Positions 34,301-49,300 of a stretch of 64,000 bases of DNA are shown here, piece by piece. Every line of letters starts with the position of its first letter. Position 1 is the first letter of the stretch. Under the pieces are notes generated by a model. It had not been told where the DNA came from, ran no database searches, and saw only the letters and a program-made list of their open reading frames with translations. Both the position numbers and the translations under genes were made by a program. Origin of the DNA: Breviolum minutum Mf 1.05b.01 (taxonomy: Eukaryota > Sar > Dinophyceae > Suessiales > Symbiodiniaceae); the NCBI GenBank assembly GCA_000507305.1, contig DF241816.1, positions 1-64,000 on the forward strand, read 5' to 3'.

Positions 34301-37300
34301 TCTCACTGTGTGTCAGGTTTCTTTATTGTTCTCATGTCATTGTGGAAATATTGTGGAATAAGTTTTGCATACAAAATTGGCTGGAAACATGCCATGTGAA
34401 TTTGCAATTGAAATGTGCATATACTCTCTAATGTGCTGAGGCACCCTTTCCCAGCAATCAGGAAAAGAATGCTTGCCCCGACATAAAATGGGTTGGTTTT
34501 GGTTCTGATCATGATTGAACAATGCTGTATTAACACAAAGCCTCGTATGAATTCCTGCGAACATTTCGCCACTGAGAAGTACGAAGACCCGCATAGGGCG
34601 CACCCACCGGTTTTTTTAATCAAGACCAAAACATAATCAAACAAACACCATAAAACTTGAGGTAGCATCCGCAAGACAAACATCACGGACCCACATTTTG
34701 CCCATGTTTTTCAATAAATATGGGGTATCTACAATGTCTCTCCTAGCATTTCTTTGGCACCCTTTCCCCTCATGTTTTTTTCTTTGTTAGTATGTTTTGG
34801 GGTATCTCCAAAATACCTTCCAACCCCCTTTCCTAGTAACAAAGCTCACCGAAAAAAAATCCAGGTGCTTCTCCTGGACTTTATGGCCGTTCTATTGTGA
34901 GCATCGTTTGGATCGACTCGGGCTCCCAAGACACCTTGCCTCGCTTGCTGAGTGCAGGTCTTCATCGTGAAGTGACAGAATGGGATCCAAGGACCTTGGA
35001 ACCCATTGAGAGCCTTGGTTTTTTGGAAGATTTTCTGAGTTGGTGGCAACTCACATATTTTTTGGAATTTTCACCCCGGATCCTTGGGGAGATGATCCCA
35101 ATTTTACTGATATTTTTGAGATGGGTGGCTCCAACTAGTTTTGATTGGATGATGAGTTGCTGTCCCTTAGGTTAGATCGTGTGGAATGATGCACTCAAAA
35201 TCGCCCTACTATAGATATACTAGAGGTTGTTTGACCCTGGATTTTTTGTGTGTTGGAATATTATATTATATACACCCGATTGAGGTGGTTGTGGTTTGTT
35301 TTTAGTATCATGACCTGTGTTGTTTTATGCTATGCTTGTAGTTGTGGTTGTGATGTCTTTTGTATCTATTGTTAAGGTTAGTGTTTCTCGTTGAAGTCAG
35401 TTGTTTGACTTTCATTTCAATGTTTATGCCCTAAGAATCATGGTATCTCAAGTTCCTGGTGGTTTTGGAGATCCCAGCACCCCTGCGAAAAAAAACACAT
35501 CCAAACCCCCACTATTAGTAGGGTCCAGTGATTCTTAGGGTGAGAGATATTTTGAGGCAACGAACTGAGGCTCTCCTGAATGTCCATTTTTGGCGACTTC
35601 TAGCAGCTTGAATCCCCCTCCTGGCCCCTGTACGGTTGGGGGATGTCCCGGGACGGAAATTAGGATGGATAAATGGTGATCGGATCAATGGGTTATATAT
35701 CATATATCATATATCCCATTTATATTGGGGATTATTTCAGAATCCCTTACACGAATCCCTATGAAACAACCAGGTTAGTAAGTGGGTTATGTCACCCCAA
35801 CATACCCCCATTCATAAGTTAGGTTACAAGTGAAATAACCCACTTACTAAACCTTGACCCTAACTTTCGCCGGGACATCCAAGTGTGAACAGTTTACTTT
35901 ACCACCACTCAGGTGAACTCCTAGTTTAACCCGGGCCCCCGGTCCTCTCTCAGGACCGCCACTTCTGGAGGTGGTCCTATTTGGTCCTTGGCTGCTTCAA
36001 AAGATGGTGCTACACTCTACGCCTCTTGCGATGATGGGACGATACGAATTCTCTCCCTAGAGGGTGGGATGGGCTCGTTACTCAGCAAAAAGGTGGTGAC
36101 AGAAATGCCAGGATGCCACTTGAATCCTCCAAAAATCCTCCAAATCACAGGGTAGCCACTGAGAATTAACGGCTGGAACCTACAAATCACCTAATTGAAA
36201 AAGGAACATCATCTGAAGCAAACCACCTCCATGACGATAGGGATTATGGTGGTTATTAAGGGATATTTTCTTTTTTTGAGGCAAGATAGCTATGATTCAT
36301 AATGACTGGTCAACCTGTCCCCCCTTGACGTACCCCTCTAAGCGTTTAAGAAGGCCTTATTCAAGAAAACCGGCCTTATTTGGGTGGGGAGTGGTACGTT
36401 AGGGGGAGGTAGGTTGACGAGCCATGAATTCAGTTTCAATTCATTTGCATGAATGTGGACTTAAACTTTATGTGCAGTCTGTTTGCCCTTCCAAGAAGGG
36501 GCATTGGTTTGTATGACTTGTCTGGAACTATGATAGTCCATGAGAAGCTAGTACTGTTGGGTTGGGATCCTTCTGAAAGAAACAATGCTCATCTAGGCCC
36601 ATGATAAATCGATATTATAGACACAGCATTGATGTCACATATCATACATACGAGCATATCTTATACAAGTATTTTTCTAGTGATACACTTATAACTTATA
36701 TACAATGACACTTACATCGATAGATATATCACATTTCTTCGAAGCTGCGGCAGTTCATCATCTATGTGTATGCGTTTCGATCATTGGTCGGCTGTGAAGG
36801 CTCATGTACAAAGGATCCATAGCAGTCGAAAAGGCTCGCTTATTGAACCTCGGTGATGTTGATGTTGACCTCTTGGGAGAGCCTTCCTCAGCTTTGTTTT
36901 GGGAGGTTTTCCAAAGGAAATTTAATTTGACAAACAGTTTTGGGCGACTCACACCCTCCTTAAAACTTACAGGTTCGCCCCCTGAAAATAGGGAAACTCC
37001 CAACAGGAAGCTGGATCGTCTTCCAAGCATCCATTTTTTGGGGCGAAAATGTGGGTGGTAGAGGTCGGTCTTGGTACAGTATATGTGGGAACGCCAGTGG
37101 TAAAAAGTTGGTGATATATGGGTGTTTGCCGAAAATAAGTGGGTACCCCAAAATGGATGGTTTATAATGGACAACCCTATTAAAATGGATGATTTGGGGG
37201 TACCCCTATTTTCGGAAACCCCCTTTGGTGGTAAAAGTTGTATTTGTGTACAACCCTACAAGATGGGCCCTCTACCAGTTGAAAGTGGAGTTATAACCTT

Positions 37301-40300
37301 TTATAGATGGCCTTATAAGCTAGCAACTGGGGGTATATGAACTTCATTTGTAAGTGGTAGGGGCTGCCATTTCTATTGCTTCGGCTTATGGCTTAAGAAT
37401 TTTCCCACTTGCAGCTTGCTGCCACGACCGGGAGGACGTATTCGTGTTGGGGATTTCTGGGGTAACCACCGGAAGTAATGAGGAAGATTCACAGCAAACG
37501 CACCTGAAAAGGAACAGGCAAGCTGTTAGTTTCAGGGGGGGTTACTTTAAAGTAAGACTGGTAATATATAGAGTCAGTCGTGTCCGAAAGGATGCCAAGG
37601 TTACCAAGGTTTGGTGAACTATGAAACATATTGGAGCAAAGCCATAGAAATGATTTGGTTAGTGTCCAATTGAGCAATGAACAAAGGACCCCTAGTTGTT
37701 TAGAATATATAGGGGATTATACTACACAGTTAAATGGGGAGTTTTTTTTTTTTTTTCGGCTCAATTTTTTTCTACCAAACCAATGATGTCAGTTTCTGCG
37801 ATTTCTTTCTCACCAATCCCATTGGGATTCTCGTGGGTTTTTGAGGAGCCTGGCCATGGGGTCTGATCCCGACGTGATTTTTGCGGGAGGCACCTTCAGT
37901 CGCATCTCCAAGTGGTCAGTGCCTAGACGGCAGGGATTTTTGGAGTGTTGCCTCGTACTTTGTCAAAAGACATGGCTTACCCATACCATCCATGTATGGT
38001 ATATTTACCTACAATTTGGGTAGTTTTGGGGGTAAATGTAGCTTTATAAATATAAATATATGCCATACAGTACCTGGATGCTATGGGTATGGGAGGTTTT
38101 GGTTTCGTGCAACGAATCCACTCCCTTTCGGCTTTACCGAGCCATATATTTGACCCCTCTGAAGTGCATGCATTTTCAAGCCCGCCTTGGCCTTGGATTC
38201 CCTGGATGGGCTAGGCTTTTCGAATCCCATATTTTCTAACGACAAGTTACTTGGAGGATCATCCCAGGACGGACGTAAGTGGTTAACAACCATGGTGATA
38301 GTTTGTCCCCATAACTAGGGTTGATCTAGTGGTAAGTGGCTTTTAACACCCCTCAACTAACCACTTGTTTGTAACCACCAGTAGGGGGACCCCTTTTCCA
38401 AAATGGCTTCTAAAATCGTTTGTCACTCAGGGTTGGTCCTACCCCAACTACTTCCTAGCTGGGGATGATCTTCCAAGTACCAGTTACAAATTGGACTTAT
38501 ACCCCCTAAGAAATGGCCGAAAATCACTGGGGTAACTGGGTATATACCCATCCTCCCAAGTATTTTTGTACCCCACAACCTTTTGATCCGAACAAGCCAA
38601 GCCAACCAAGCAGTTGACCGGTTGACCGTCCCAGGTCTCGAGCCGGGCATGTACAGGGAGCATGATGGTTGAAAGAGCTGGATCTTCAAAGGGCAACTTT
38701 ACAACCCATACATTGACGCCTGAAAGCGACAGAAGCAGCCAGGAATCCTCAACAAAAAGGGGCCACGTTTTGTTGGTTGTTAAGGGGCTACGTTCTATTT
38801 TTATACCTTTATAAATAAGCCAGTAGCAGGGATTATAAAATAACTGGGTTCATATAGGGTAGCCACAAGGGTATATAACTGATTGATTAGGGGATTTTTG
38901 TTGGGGATGAAATTTCCTACCCAGTGGGATTATTTCATAAACCATGAAGTAAGGATCCCGTCATTAAACAACCAGGCTTCAATAGAAAGCTCAAATGTCA
39001 CCAAAATGTTCAGGTACCAAAAATGGAGGTACTGCACCTGTTATTTTGGGGGCTGGGTTTTCCCTTATGTAAGGCATGCATACAGCTTATATCGGCGGGT
39101 ACCTCCATCTGCCGGGTAGCTGGTGAATTTTAACAGGAGCCAGTTGCCAGCATGTTTTTTTTGTTGGGGGGGGAGCGGGTTTAGGGTGAAGTTTTGGGAA
39201 CTGCAAAGTGGGCTTCTACTATAGTTAGAAATGAAGTTATAGCCACTATAAATGGCCTTAGACATGGCTAACTGGGGTTATTTCACCCTACTTATAGGTT
39301 GGTATGTCACCCCATTGATTAAGATTTATTGGTTGCCCACTTTCTGCAGGTTAACGATGAAAAGCTGAGGATTTGGTCGTTGGTAAATTTGGAAGATGAA
39401 ATGCTGGCCAGTGGGGATAGTTTGGGCCTTGTCTACATTTGGGACGTTGCCACTCGGCATTGTGTTTGGGAGATGTCAACCGATCCCCCAAACCTAACGT
39501 ACCCCCTCCACCACAGAAATACGGCCTTATTCAGGGCTTCTTAACCATTGGTTTCCCTTCAGAAGGCCTTATTAAACCCCTATTTCGAGGGGGTACGTTG
39601 GGGGGGATAGGTTGACCAGCCATAATTTCAGAGATGTCGACGTCTCGGTGTGTTTTTTGTGTTCTGTCAAAGGTCGATGTCTCCTTGACAGCAGTTTCGG
39701 TGCACATTGGAAGGTTGTTTGGTCATTTCATCTCGGGAAGGCTTCCAGAAATGATAGGTGCCATCTTAGGGAGTCCTCAGGAAACGAGGTTCCAACAAAG
39801 CTGGGACCCGAGCGAATGCGGCGCGTTGAGGTGGCCTGTGTTGTCCTTCAACGCTTTGCACAGCATCAAGGTGGGGGTGAACAACAAGGACGACCATTAA
39901 AACTTCATGTGCCAATGTTACCTTTTTAGCCCATTTGTGGTACAAATTTAGGGGTACTCCCCCAACATTACCCCCACATTTGCCATTTGCTTATCTATAG
40001 GTGGTGGCAACTCAAACATTTTTGGAATTTTGACCCCGAACCTGGGGGAAGATGTTCAGCCATTTTGACTCTTGCATATTATTTTTTCATATGGGTTGAA
40101 ACCAACCAACCAGCAAACAACAAAACAACAACAACAACAACAAACAAACAAACATGTCAAGAAAACTTAGTGGATACTTGGAGGGGTGTCGATTGTGGGA
40201 TGCTAAATGCCATGGTATGCTTGGTGTTTTTGTTGGGTTTTAAGTTCCACTAAGTTGTTGTGAAGATGAAGGCAGGTTTTTGTTGGGTGGGAGTAATGGC

Positions 40301-43300
40301 AGTCTTGCTCATCCAAAGATAATTTCACTTCCATGAATTGGATAGATGATAGCGGCAGGCATCGGTACCTCCAAGAAGATTGTTTCCTTGACACTACTAC
40401 ACATATAATATATGTATATAACGTTTTGTTATATGTTATTTACTTTGTTCATGTGGCGGTGCTTCTACAATCTTTATTCACCAATTATATGTTCTTTCCC
40501 AACGCACGTGAGTTTTCCTCTCTTTCTCATTTAAACATGTCATATACATATATACTGTATACATGGTTTCCATCTGTTTGTTCTCCCTGATGAATTTGGA
40601 GAAACAACCAGCACCCCTCACCACTTTTGCCCGCATGTGTATTGCCTTATTGCCTATGTCGAAACAGGTGATGTCACAGCGTTGTGTAGCAATGGTGAGT
40701 TGCTACTCAGCGGTGGCATCGATGCGAAAATTACGCATTACACCCGGCTCCGGGGCGCTAGAGAGGCAGCATCAGCAGCATTTCCAGCCCGATGGCTGGA
40801 TGGCAAAGTTGAAGGGGGGTGGGAGATTTTGAAGCAGGGTTAAAACGGGTATCCATCCCCGAAAACTAAAACGGTTGATGTCAATGAAAGATGTTAAAAA
40901 AGATGCTGAACAACTCATTTCGTAACATTTTCAACAAAGCCGCTTTTTAAGGGACCGTCACATGTGATGGCCAGGAGAGATGGGTACACAGCGATGCGAC
41001 GTTTTGCTCCTTGGAGTGGAGGGGATCCAATGGGTTGACTCAATTCGAAGTAGGGTTGTTCCCCTTCCAAATGGCCTTAATATGGCTTATAAATGGAGGT
41101 GATCCTAACTACTTACTAAGTGGGATGATCCTCCAAGTTGGGGCCCATTTCTGAGCACATCTTGGATTAGCCTTAAACCCTAAACGCTCCTTTGAGTTGA
41201 TAGTGGGATTTGACGATTGTGTGACCCACTAAAAGTTGAAAGCTTTTAGCATGGGACCTAAGGGCTGCCATGATTTGTTTTGAGAAAAGGTAGATGAGTG
41301 TATGAGATGGTAGCGTTTTTTGTCCATGGATTTGATGATTTGTATAAGTTGGGGGCCTAAAACCCTGGTGAACTAAGTGGATAAACTACTGTAATCTGTT
41401 CACCTTTAGGAACCCAGGTTCCCCATTTTTCACCTGGAACGATTTCCACTGGAAAACTCCAGTGTTTAGGAAGGGCCCCCAAGATCTACCTTTCGGTAGT
41501 CACTAACATGGCTGGCTGGAAAATGGAGCCGGAATGAAGATGTATGGACCCTATGAAAGACATGGGCTATTTTAGCTTTAGAAGGGGGTTTCGACCCCCA
41601 GCTTTGAAACCTCCAGGTCATTCCCATGACATTCGCGCCATTGCCATTAAGCCTTCCCCTACGCAGGTGGGGTCGGTGGAGAGGTGGTGACCTTTAAGGA
41701 AAAAAACAGAAAACTTCGAGCAAAAAACGGCAGTCTTTTTGGCCTGACTTGGAGCAAAAACTTGTATGAAGTCAAAGTGTTTTTCTAAGTGGTGGCTTCA
41801 AAGTTTTTTTTCTGGTTTACTCCGGATTTCTGGGGAGATGATCTAATTTGACCAATATTTTTCAATTGCGTTGAAATCAACAACTATATAGTTTTTTAGA
41901 TTAAACCCAGCAAACAAGACTCAACCACTCTTTGTGGTTGGGAAAGGTTGATTTTTTTGTTGGTAGTTTTTTGCCCTAGAGTCCCGGATGGATGAAAAAT
42001 GATACATTTTTCAGAAGAGGAAACTTGCTCAACCACGAAATGGTGAACTCTACATTGGCTGAACATCTACAAGATGGGCCAAGAGCCGATCGTTATAAAT
42101 GGAGTTATAGCAACCCCTTTAAGTAGGGTGAAATCACCCCAGTTACCCATGTTTAATCTCATTTATAGGGGGTATAACGGGTATAAGTGCATTTGTAAAT
42201 GGTACTTGGAGGATCATCCCAGTTAGTAAGTAGTTAGGATCACCCCTGAAGGGAATATGCAACCCGAGGTCTTGGGGACGGTTTAACTCATCATGGGCCA
42301 TGGGACCATAAATCACTTACATCAGGGGGCCCATCCAAGTAGCTGCTCATCTTGTATGACTTTTAGGTCATCATTACATTGTTGATGGAAGAAATCCGGC
42401 TAACCACCTGTTATATATGTATCCCTAGGGATCCTGGCTCACCTTCTGATAATGGCAATGGAACCTAAATACCGTTCTCAGGAGGTGATTGTACACCCCA
42501 ATCATCCTCTGACAAGATGATTGGATCCCAAGGGTATATATGTATATACATATATATACATGTGTAATTACATGAAACATGGGATATTCTCCATATCAAC
42601 TGGTGTTCAGATTTCTTCCATCAACAGTATATATCATTGCTCCCTTTCCAAGCTTGGACAGTTAGGAACTTGGTACCCTCAAGATACCACCAAGTTCACC
42701 CTGGAAGATGCCACCCCAAAATGGCATCTTTTCTTACAAGTCGTGGGCCTCTAAATCTATACTTCTAAATGAAGGTATAATATCCCCCTTCTAAATGGCC
42801 GAAAATAAATTGGTAAACTGGGGGTTAGTTCACTCCTCTAAATGGCCTTAACAAATACATGGGAAACCTGGAGTTCTAAGCCCCTACTTATAAACTGGTG
42901 GGTTTGGAAGCACCTTGTAGCCTTGTGAAGGAGGAGTCTTTTTTAGGTAATTTGTTGCGGATTGGGATCCCATGGGATTCATGATTATGGTCAATCACCA
43001 TTTGGGATGATATGTTGTTTAAAAACTAACATCCAAGGATAGAACAAGTTGTTCATGGTCAATATGGTCGAATGACAACATCAAAATGGCCAGATTCCCC
43101 TCCAAAAAGCTGCCAAACACGTGCAGCTTCCTACGTGTCGAACCGTTCGAACGTAGGCAGACAAGCATAAAGCCACCTATGTCTCGGGTGGTGTGGCTGG
43201 AAATCTCTTTGTTCAGGCGGGGGCTGAGGCTTTAGGTGTACCCCTGGGTCGGTGCTTTAGACCCAAGCTGGCGTTTTTTTATGCAGCTTTGGGAATGAAA

Positions 43301-46300
43301 TGTACCTACAAAAAATCCTACTATGGTCACTCCAGTGAGGTTGGGACCTTTCGAAAAAGTAGTTGAATGTGAATTTGATTCTCAGGAAAATCGCTATCTG
43401 TATATATATATATAGATTGATCCATTTAGTATCCTTTACCCGAGGTATATTGACCAGTTGATGCCATGGGATAGAAAAGAACTTGGGACAGGAGTTCTTC
43501 CTGAACTTTCAGTACATTCAGGAAAATTCTTCTTAGCTACCTCCAAAGGGTACAGAGAGCCATTATGCTTGTTGTTTTTGGTGGATCCTAGGAATCCAAA
43601 CCACCAATTAATCATTAGTTGACATCTTCCACTTCCCTACATATTTGGAACCAGTCGCTCCCAGTTCCTACATAGATGAGGTACCGATCGGGCCCCTGGT
43701 TCCAAATGTGTAGGGAACTGGAAGATGAGGGTATACGGGATACATATCTCAACAGTTTCTCATGGGATCGCTGGAATCAACTGAACCAGTTGATAGGTTA
43801 CACTTTTTCGGGGCATGCCAGCATGCCTACTAAACCCTGCTGAAAACAGTGGGAAAATAATCATCAACTATTTTACTAAGGGGGCCTTTACTAACCTTAT
43901 CCGCTGTGAAGTGTTTGGCAGGACTCAAGGTGCATGGAAAAATAGATGGCATGCTTCTTATGTATTGGTTCAGGTGTGCAAACCTGCTTTTGTAAACATC
44001 GATTTCCTCATTTCCAGAGAGATACCTACAACCAAGTCCAATGAAAAGACCACTAAAACTCCCCTATATTCATGTTGGAAATCTACACCCCTGAAGATTA
44101 ACATGGAACACAATCCTGGAGGTTTGGTTCCGATCATTTTCCTTTCTTTTCATGGGTGATGGCTGTAGGTTCCAGCCATTAATCTTCCAGGGTGTACTTT
44201 CCCAGCCGGAAGCCTAAATATGAAGGGATCCATGGAGCGTTACGAGGATTTTCTCAGCTTTTGGAGGCGATGTTTGATCCCATCCTTTCCTGAGGCGATC
44301 GGAAAAAAAGGACCAAAGAAACGACCTATGGATACTTGGCGACAAATAACTTTCATTTCATGAGAATCTCTGGGGCCAATGTCACCCCAATGTCACCCCC
44401 TCCCAAAGGAAAGTAAGGTTATGAAGGCCTGAAACTAGGGGACGATGAAGTAAGTTGCCTGATTGCCTGGGGGGGAATGATAATATATTTGCTTGACTCA
44501 GCCTAGCGGGCCAACCTCGAACAACTTGCTGGGGGTTTTTAGACTTAAGAATCATGGAGTTTAGGTCCGGTCGATGAATTTTCAGACATGGCCTGATTTC
44601 ATTCAAAGAAAGTCCAGTTAACATAAAAGCATACCTGCAGAAAACTCATTACTTGAGAGCACTATATCATATCGGATATCATTGATATCATTATATAATT
44701 GGTTCATATGTATATTTACATTTTCATATGCATATCAATATGCATACATTTGTGTGCGTGTAAAATGTATAGCCCGACTCTTTTTTGGGAAGCTTTTGAT
44801 ATGAAGAGGGAGTTACGCTGTAGTGAAAGTATATGGCACAACTCTCAAAGGTTGATTAGTAAGAGGCCATGATAAACCAAAATCTCTTTCCAAGTGGTGT
44901 ATTTGGAATGTTCGAATGTTGTGTGCCATAATATTTTCAGATTCCAGTTGTTCAACAGACTCTTGGAAAGAATTTGCCTTTTTTTAGGCCCTACCCATTC
45001 ATGCCTTTGCTTGTTTTCCAGCAAAGACATGGAAAACAAGTTGAAGTAAGGATTCAACCTCCCACAAACTGATATGTTTTTTTCGGAAATAGCGGTGTTT
45101 TTATTTGCTAGTTAAGTTGGCATACGAGTGGTGAAAGTTGCTGAGGAATGCTCCGCATTCTCTCCATTGATGCACAAGGCAATCAGTTAACCCGTCGGAG
45201 AAAACTCGCGGAGAAAAATGAAAGCTGGACAGTAGGTTCCTTAGAGCCATAGCTACGTCTTCTATTTTTACACAGATGTGTGATCATTGAACGAAACATA
45301 AGGGAATGGGTGAGCAGTGTGAACAAAACCTCGGTTATTTATTGTACGTTGGGGGATGATGCTACCCCGTCATGTAGGGATTATACTGCATCATTATAAG
45401 GATGCCTGTAAACAAACCAGCATAATATATGGTAATATGGTCGAAAGTAAGGCAAAGGTTTTGAAGGTTGCTCAATTGAGCAGTTTTGAAGAAAACCTTT
45501 GGCACTTGGAGGATTATCCCAGTCAGTAATTATTACCATACATGGATCCCATGGAATATAAGTATGGAACATCACATTTTTCTTTAGGATATTATACATC
45601 CACCAAGTGGTATGTTAAGTGTACCAGAGGTATAGTTCGTTGTTAGTTTGACTTGGTGGTTTACTGTAAACAAACTATTCTATATAAGGCATGATAAGGC
45701 TGATAAGGCATGATTTCTTGTAGAAATTCCTTCATATGTGCTTCGCTCCAGAAATCACCAACCTTTTTGCTTGGACCACTAACATGACAAGGTAAATGCC
45801 ATTAAACAATCTGGGTGGATCTTCTATATAATGCTGCAATTTCATTTGATGTCTTTTTGCCAAAAAGATAAGCACGCATAAATTTCTTCCTGCTCCTCTT
45901 CCTTTTCGTAGCAGCTCCCTTCCTTCAGGTATGGTTTGCGGAGGGAGATTGCTTCATGCTAACTCAGCAAGCGAGAAGATTGCAACTCTGGTACCACAAG
46001 GACTACCAGTGAAACCCCAAAAAGTGTTGCCCATTTGTCCCCTTGAAAGGGAAAGGCCAGGTTCGTAGGTTCCGTTTCCTTTTCAGGATTTTTGTCCAAA
46101 CGAAAGCGAACGTAAGGTATAGATAGTTTTGTTTTCCAGCCACAAAAAGCTGTATATTGAAAATCTAGGTGGTGGTTTCAATTATTTTTCATTTTCACCC
46201 CTACTTGGGGAAGATTCACAATTTGACTAATATTTTTAAAAAGGGGTTGGAAACCACAAACTAGAAATGTGCAGATTCGCTACAAAAAAAGTTGTGTTTC

Positions 46301-49300
46301 CCCATGTTGTTCTTTGTTTTCCCCGGAGTTTGGGTGATATGTTCATTATGATAGACAAGTCTGGTGGGGTGGAAGTATGAGACATTGATTTGACCCCAGG
46401 TTGGTTTGGACATGTGATGAATAGCTGGTGAGTAGGGGGAGAATACCTTAAACATACCAACATCTACCAGCTATATCCAACCAAATGAGTTGAAAGAAGC
46501 TCTTCTTGCTTGGGGCACCGGGGAGAGGAAGTGTATACATCCAGATTCCATTCCAACACATCTTAAAACCGAGATTCAGATACGTGGTTTTCCATGGAAC
46601 CTGACAGAGTTGCAGCAACCGCCGCCAGCATGTAAAAAAACAAGCATGCAAGCATGGTGATGTAGGGAACTAGTGGTCAAAGTTGTAATCTTCCAACACT
46701 AACCAAGCTTCTTGCAAAGTTTGGGTAAGGATTATATAATTGCTAGTCAACCTTTGCCCCCTCCCCCCCAAAAAATGCGGCCGTATCAAGGGCTTATTAA
46801 CATATTATTGGTTTCTTCTTAATACGGCCGGCTATTTTTCACCCTTATTTCTGAGTGGCGTACCTTAGTTTGGGGGGGCCAAAGGTTGACTCAGTCATGA
46901 CCCAGGGGACCAGGGACTTGTGCCACCATGTTTGGTTTTTAAAAAAATTGGTGCCCAGGAGCCGGAGATGCGTTTACTAGAGCAGGCACTGATGGGTTGG
47001 GTCCTGGGTGGTTAGGGGGATCGAAAAGATGCACCTGTTTCCAGTTGAAACAGGCTGGTATTTGCTGCCTGTTAGATGAGCTTGTGATAGTCATGCTGCA
47101 TTTAGGTTTGCTTAATTCAAATTTGCTTAGTCATTTGATGTTTTTAAAGTTTAAAATCGTCACAGTCTTAGTCTTGCCGTTTGTCACCTGCTCTGGTTGT
47201 TTTCTCAAAGATTGCCAGGTTGCTTGTTCAGTCAATGGTAGGGTGAAGTTTGCCGGACCCATCAGCTTGAAGCACCTTTTTCTAATTTCCGAGTTGGAAA
47301 AACAGAAAGACATGCTGGCCCTCTAAGGTTTATTTCAAGACACCGAACTGGAACACACCCCAAGCAACCTTTACCAACAGGCTATAAGCCGGGATTCCTT
47401 TCATTTACCCTCCGGTAAACAAACATAGCTGGCTGGAAAATCCCCATCTTTGAATAGGAAATGCATCGACTCAAATGGTGGTCCATATTCCAGCCAGCTA
47501 TCTTAGATTACCAAGGAGGGTACCCAAGACCTCCAAAAATCACCCGAAATTCGAAGCGGCAAATCGCACCTCACCTGTTGTGGAGCTCCAGGAGCTGGGC
47601 GAACCTGAAATTCAAAAGGCCGGGATGTCGTGTGAAATCCCGTGAGGATGTGATGGGAGTTGGTGTGAGGTACTTGTAGCTGATGCTTTGATGAGCATCA
47701 TATAATTAATCACCTTTTTTATAAGGCGGGAAAGGCACTGATTTCCCTTACTTTGGCAACACACATTCATGTTTTTTTTTGGGGAGAATTTATCATATGA
47801 TACTCACCAAAAGTATCCAAAAGTAGTTTTAAGAAGCTAGTTAGAGTGATTTTGAACAGATGTGTTCTACTTCCAATTTTTTGTAGGCCAATCATCGCGG
47901 ATGTTTATATGTCTCGCAATTGGTCTCAGCAAATGGTGAGTCATGAGCAAGCAGTTGATCCTTTTTGAAAAGGTTGGAAACTGTTCACTTTAAAGTATTT
48001 GAAGGTTTCCTTTGAGGAACTGGAAAGTGATACCGTAGGGAGGAATGAAAAGGAGCTACTCTGACTGGGATGTCTCCAGGAACTTTGAAAAAAACTGGTT
48101 TACATCCATGTACCCCCCAAATCTACTCCAGTTGATCCATTTGTAACTTGATTATCACCTGACTATTCATATTTTCACATTTGCCAGCATTGTCCCCCCC
48201 CACCAATAATCAATACCCGCCAGGACATGAACAATAGACCTCAAGACCCTAAGGGATCAGCCACAGTTCAAAAAAAACATCTCTTTATTGCTTCATCACA
48301 GTTTCTGGAGGAAAAGGATTGCAAGTTCGCAAATTCATTTCGGGTGATAGGATACTACCCTCGTCGCAACTTACATATCCCATGAAAGCCTTTAAGTCGA
48401 TGATTGGACCCCAACTTCCCAACGTTTGGTGGGTCCCATGTGGACTCCGTGGAGGGGGATACAAGTTACACATCGCCAGGTCATCACCTTCATCATGACA
48501 AGAAAGGTCAAAAGCAACTCGAAGCGATCCAAGCGTGAGAACTCGACCTTTCCTAGGTGGCAGCAACTCACATATTTTTGGGAATTTTCAACCCTCAACA
48601 TTGGGGAAGATGAACCCATTTTGACTAGTATTTTTGAAATGGGTTGGTTCAACCACCAACCAGTTTCAAGAGGGACCATTTGGAAAAACGCCGCAGGGTT
48701 TGCGGTGAGGTGGCGGCTGTTTATAGCCAGTATTTCCACTTGGGTTTGATTTTTTTCTTGGGGCTGTTATGATTCCCATAGCATCCATGTATGGTCTATT
48801 TGCCTGCATTTACCATATTTTACCATTAAAAACAACCAAATGTAGATAAATATCCCATACATGGATGGTATTGGATTGGAACCTTGAAGCATTCAGTTCA
48901 CTTGTGGCGATTTGCCCTTGCGAACATTTCACCAAAAAAAAAGGCGTGCTTTTTCCCACGAAAAGTGCAATGGACCCTCCCGAATTCAAACAGACAATCA
49001 TGTTTCCTTGTTGCACGGTTCACATTGACTGAATTTTCCTTGTTTTCCCGGATGTGGCTATGTGTCTTCATATTTCAGGGACCCTTTCAGTCCAAAATGC
49101 GTTTAGGAACACATATTTTCTAGGTGGTGGCAACTCAAATATTTTTGGAATTTTCATCCCGAACATTGGGGAAGATGAACCCAATTTGATTAATACTTTT
49201 CAAAGGGGTTGAAACCACCAACCAGAAATGTGCAGATTCGCTACTAAAAAAGTTATGTTTCCCATGTTTTTCTTTGTTTTCCCCGGAGTTTGGGTGACTA

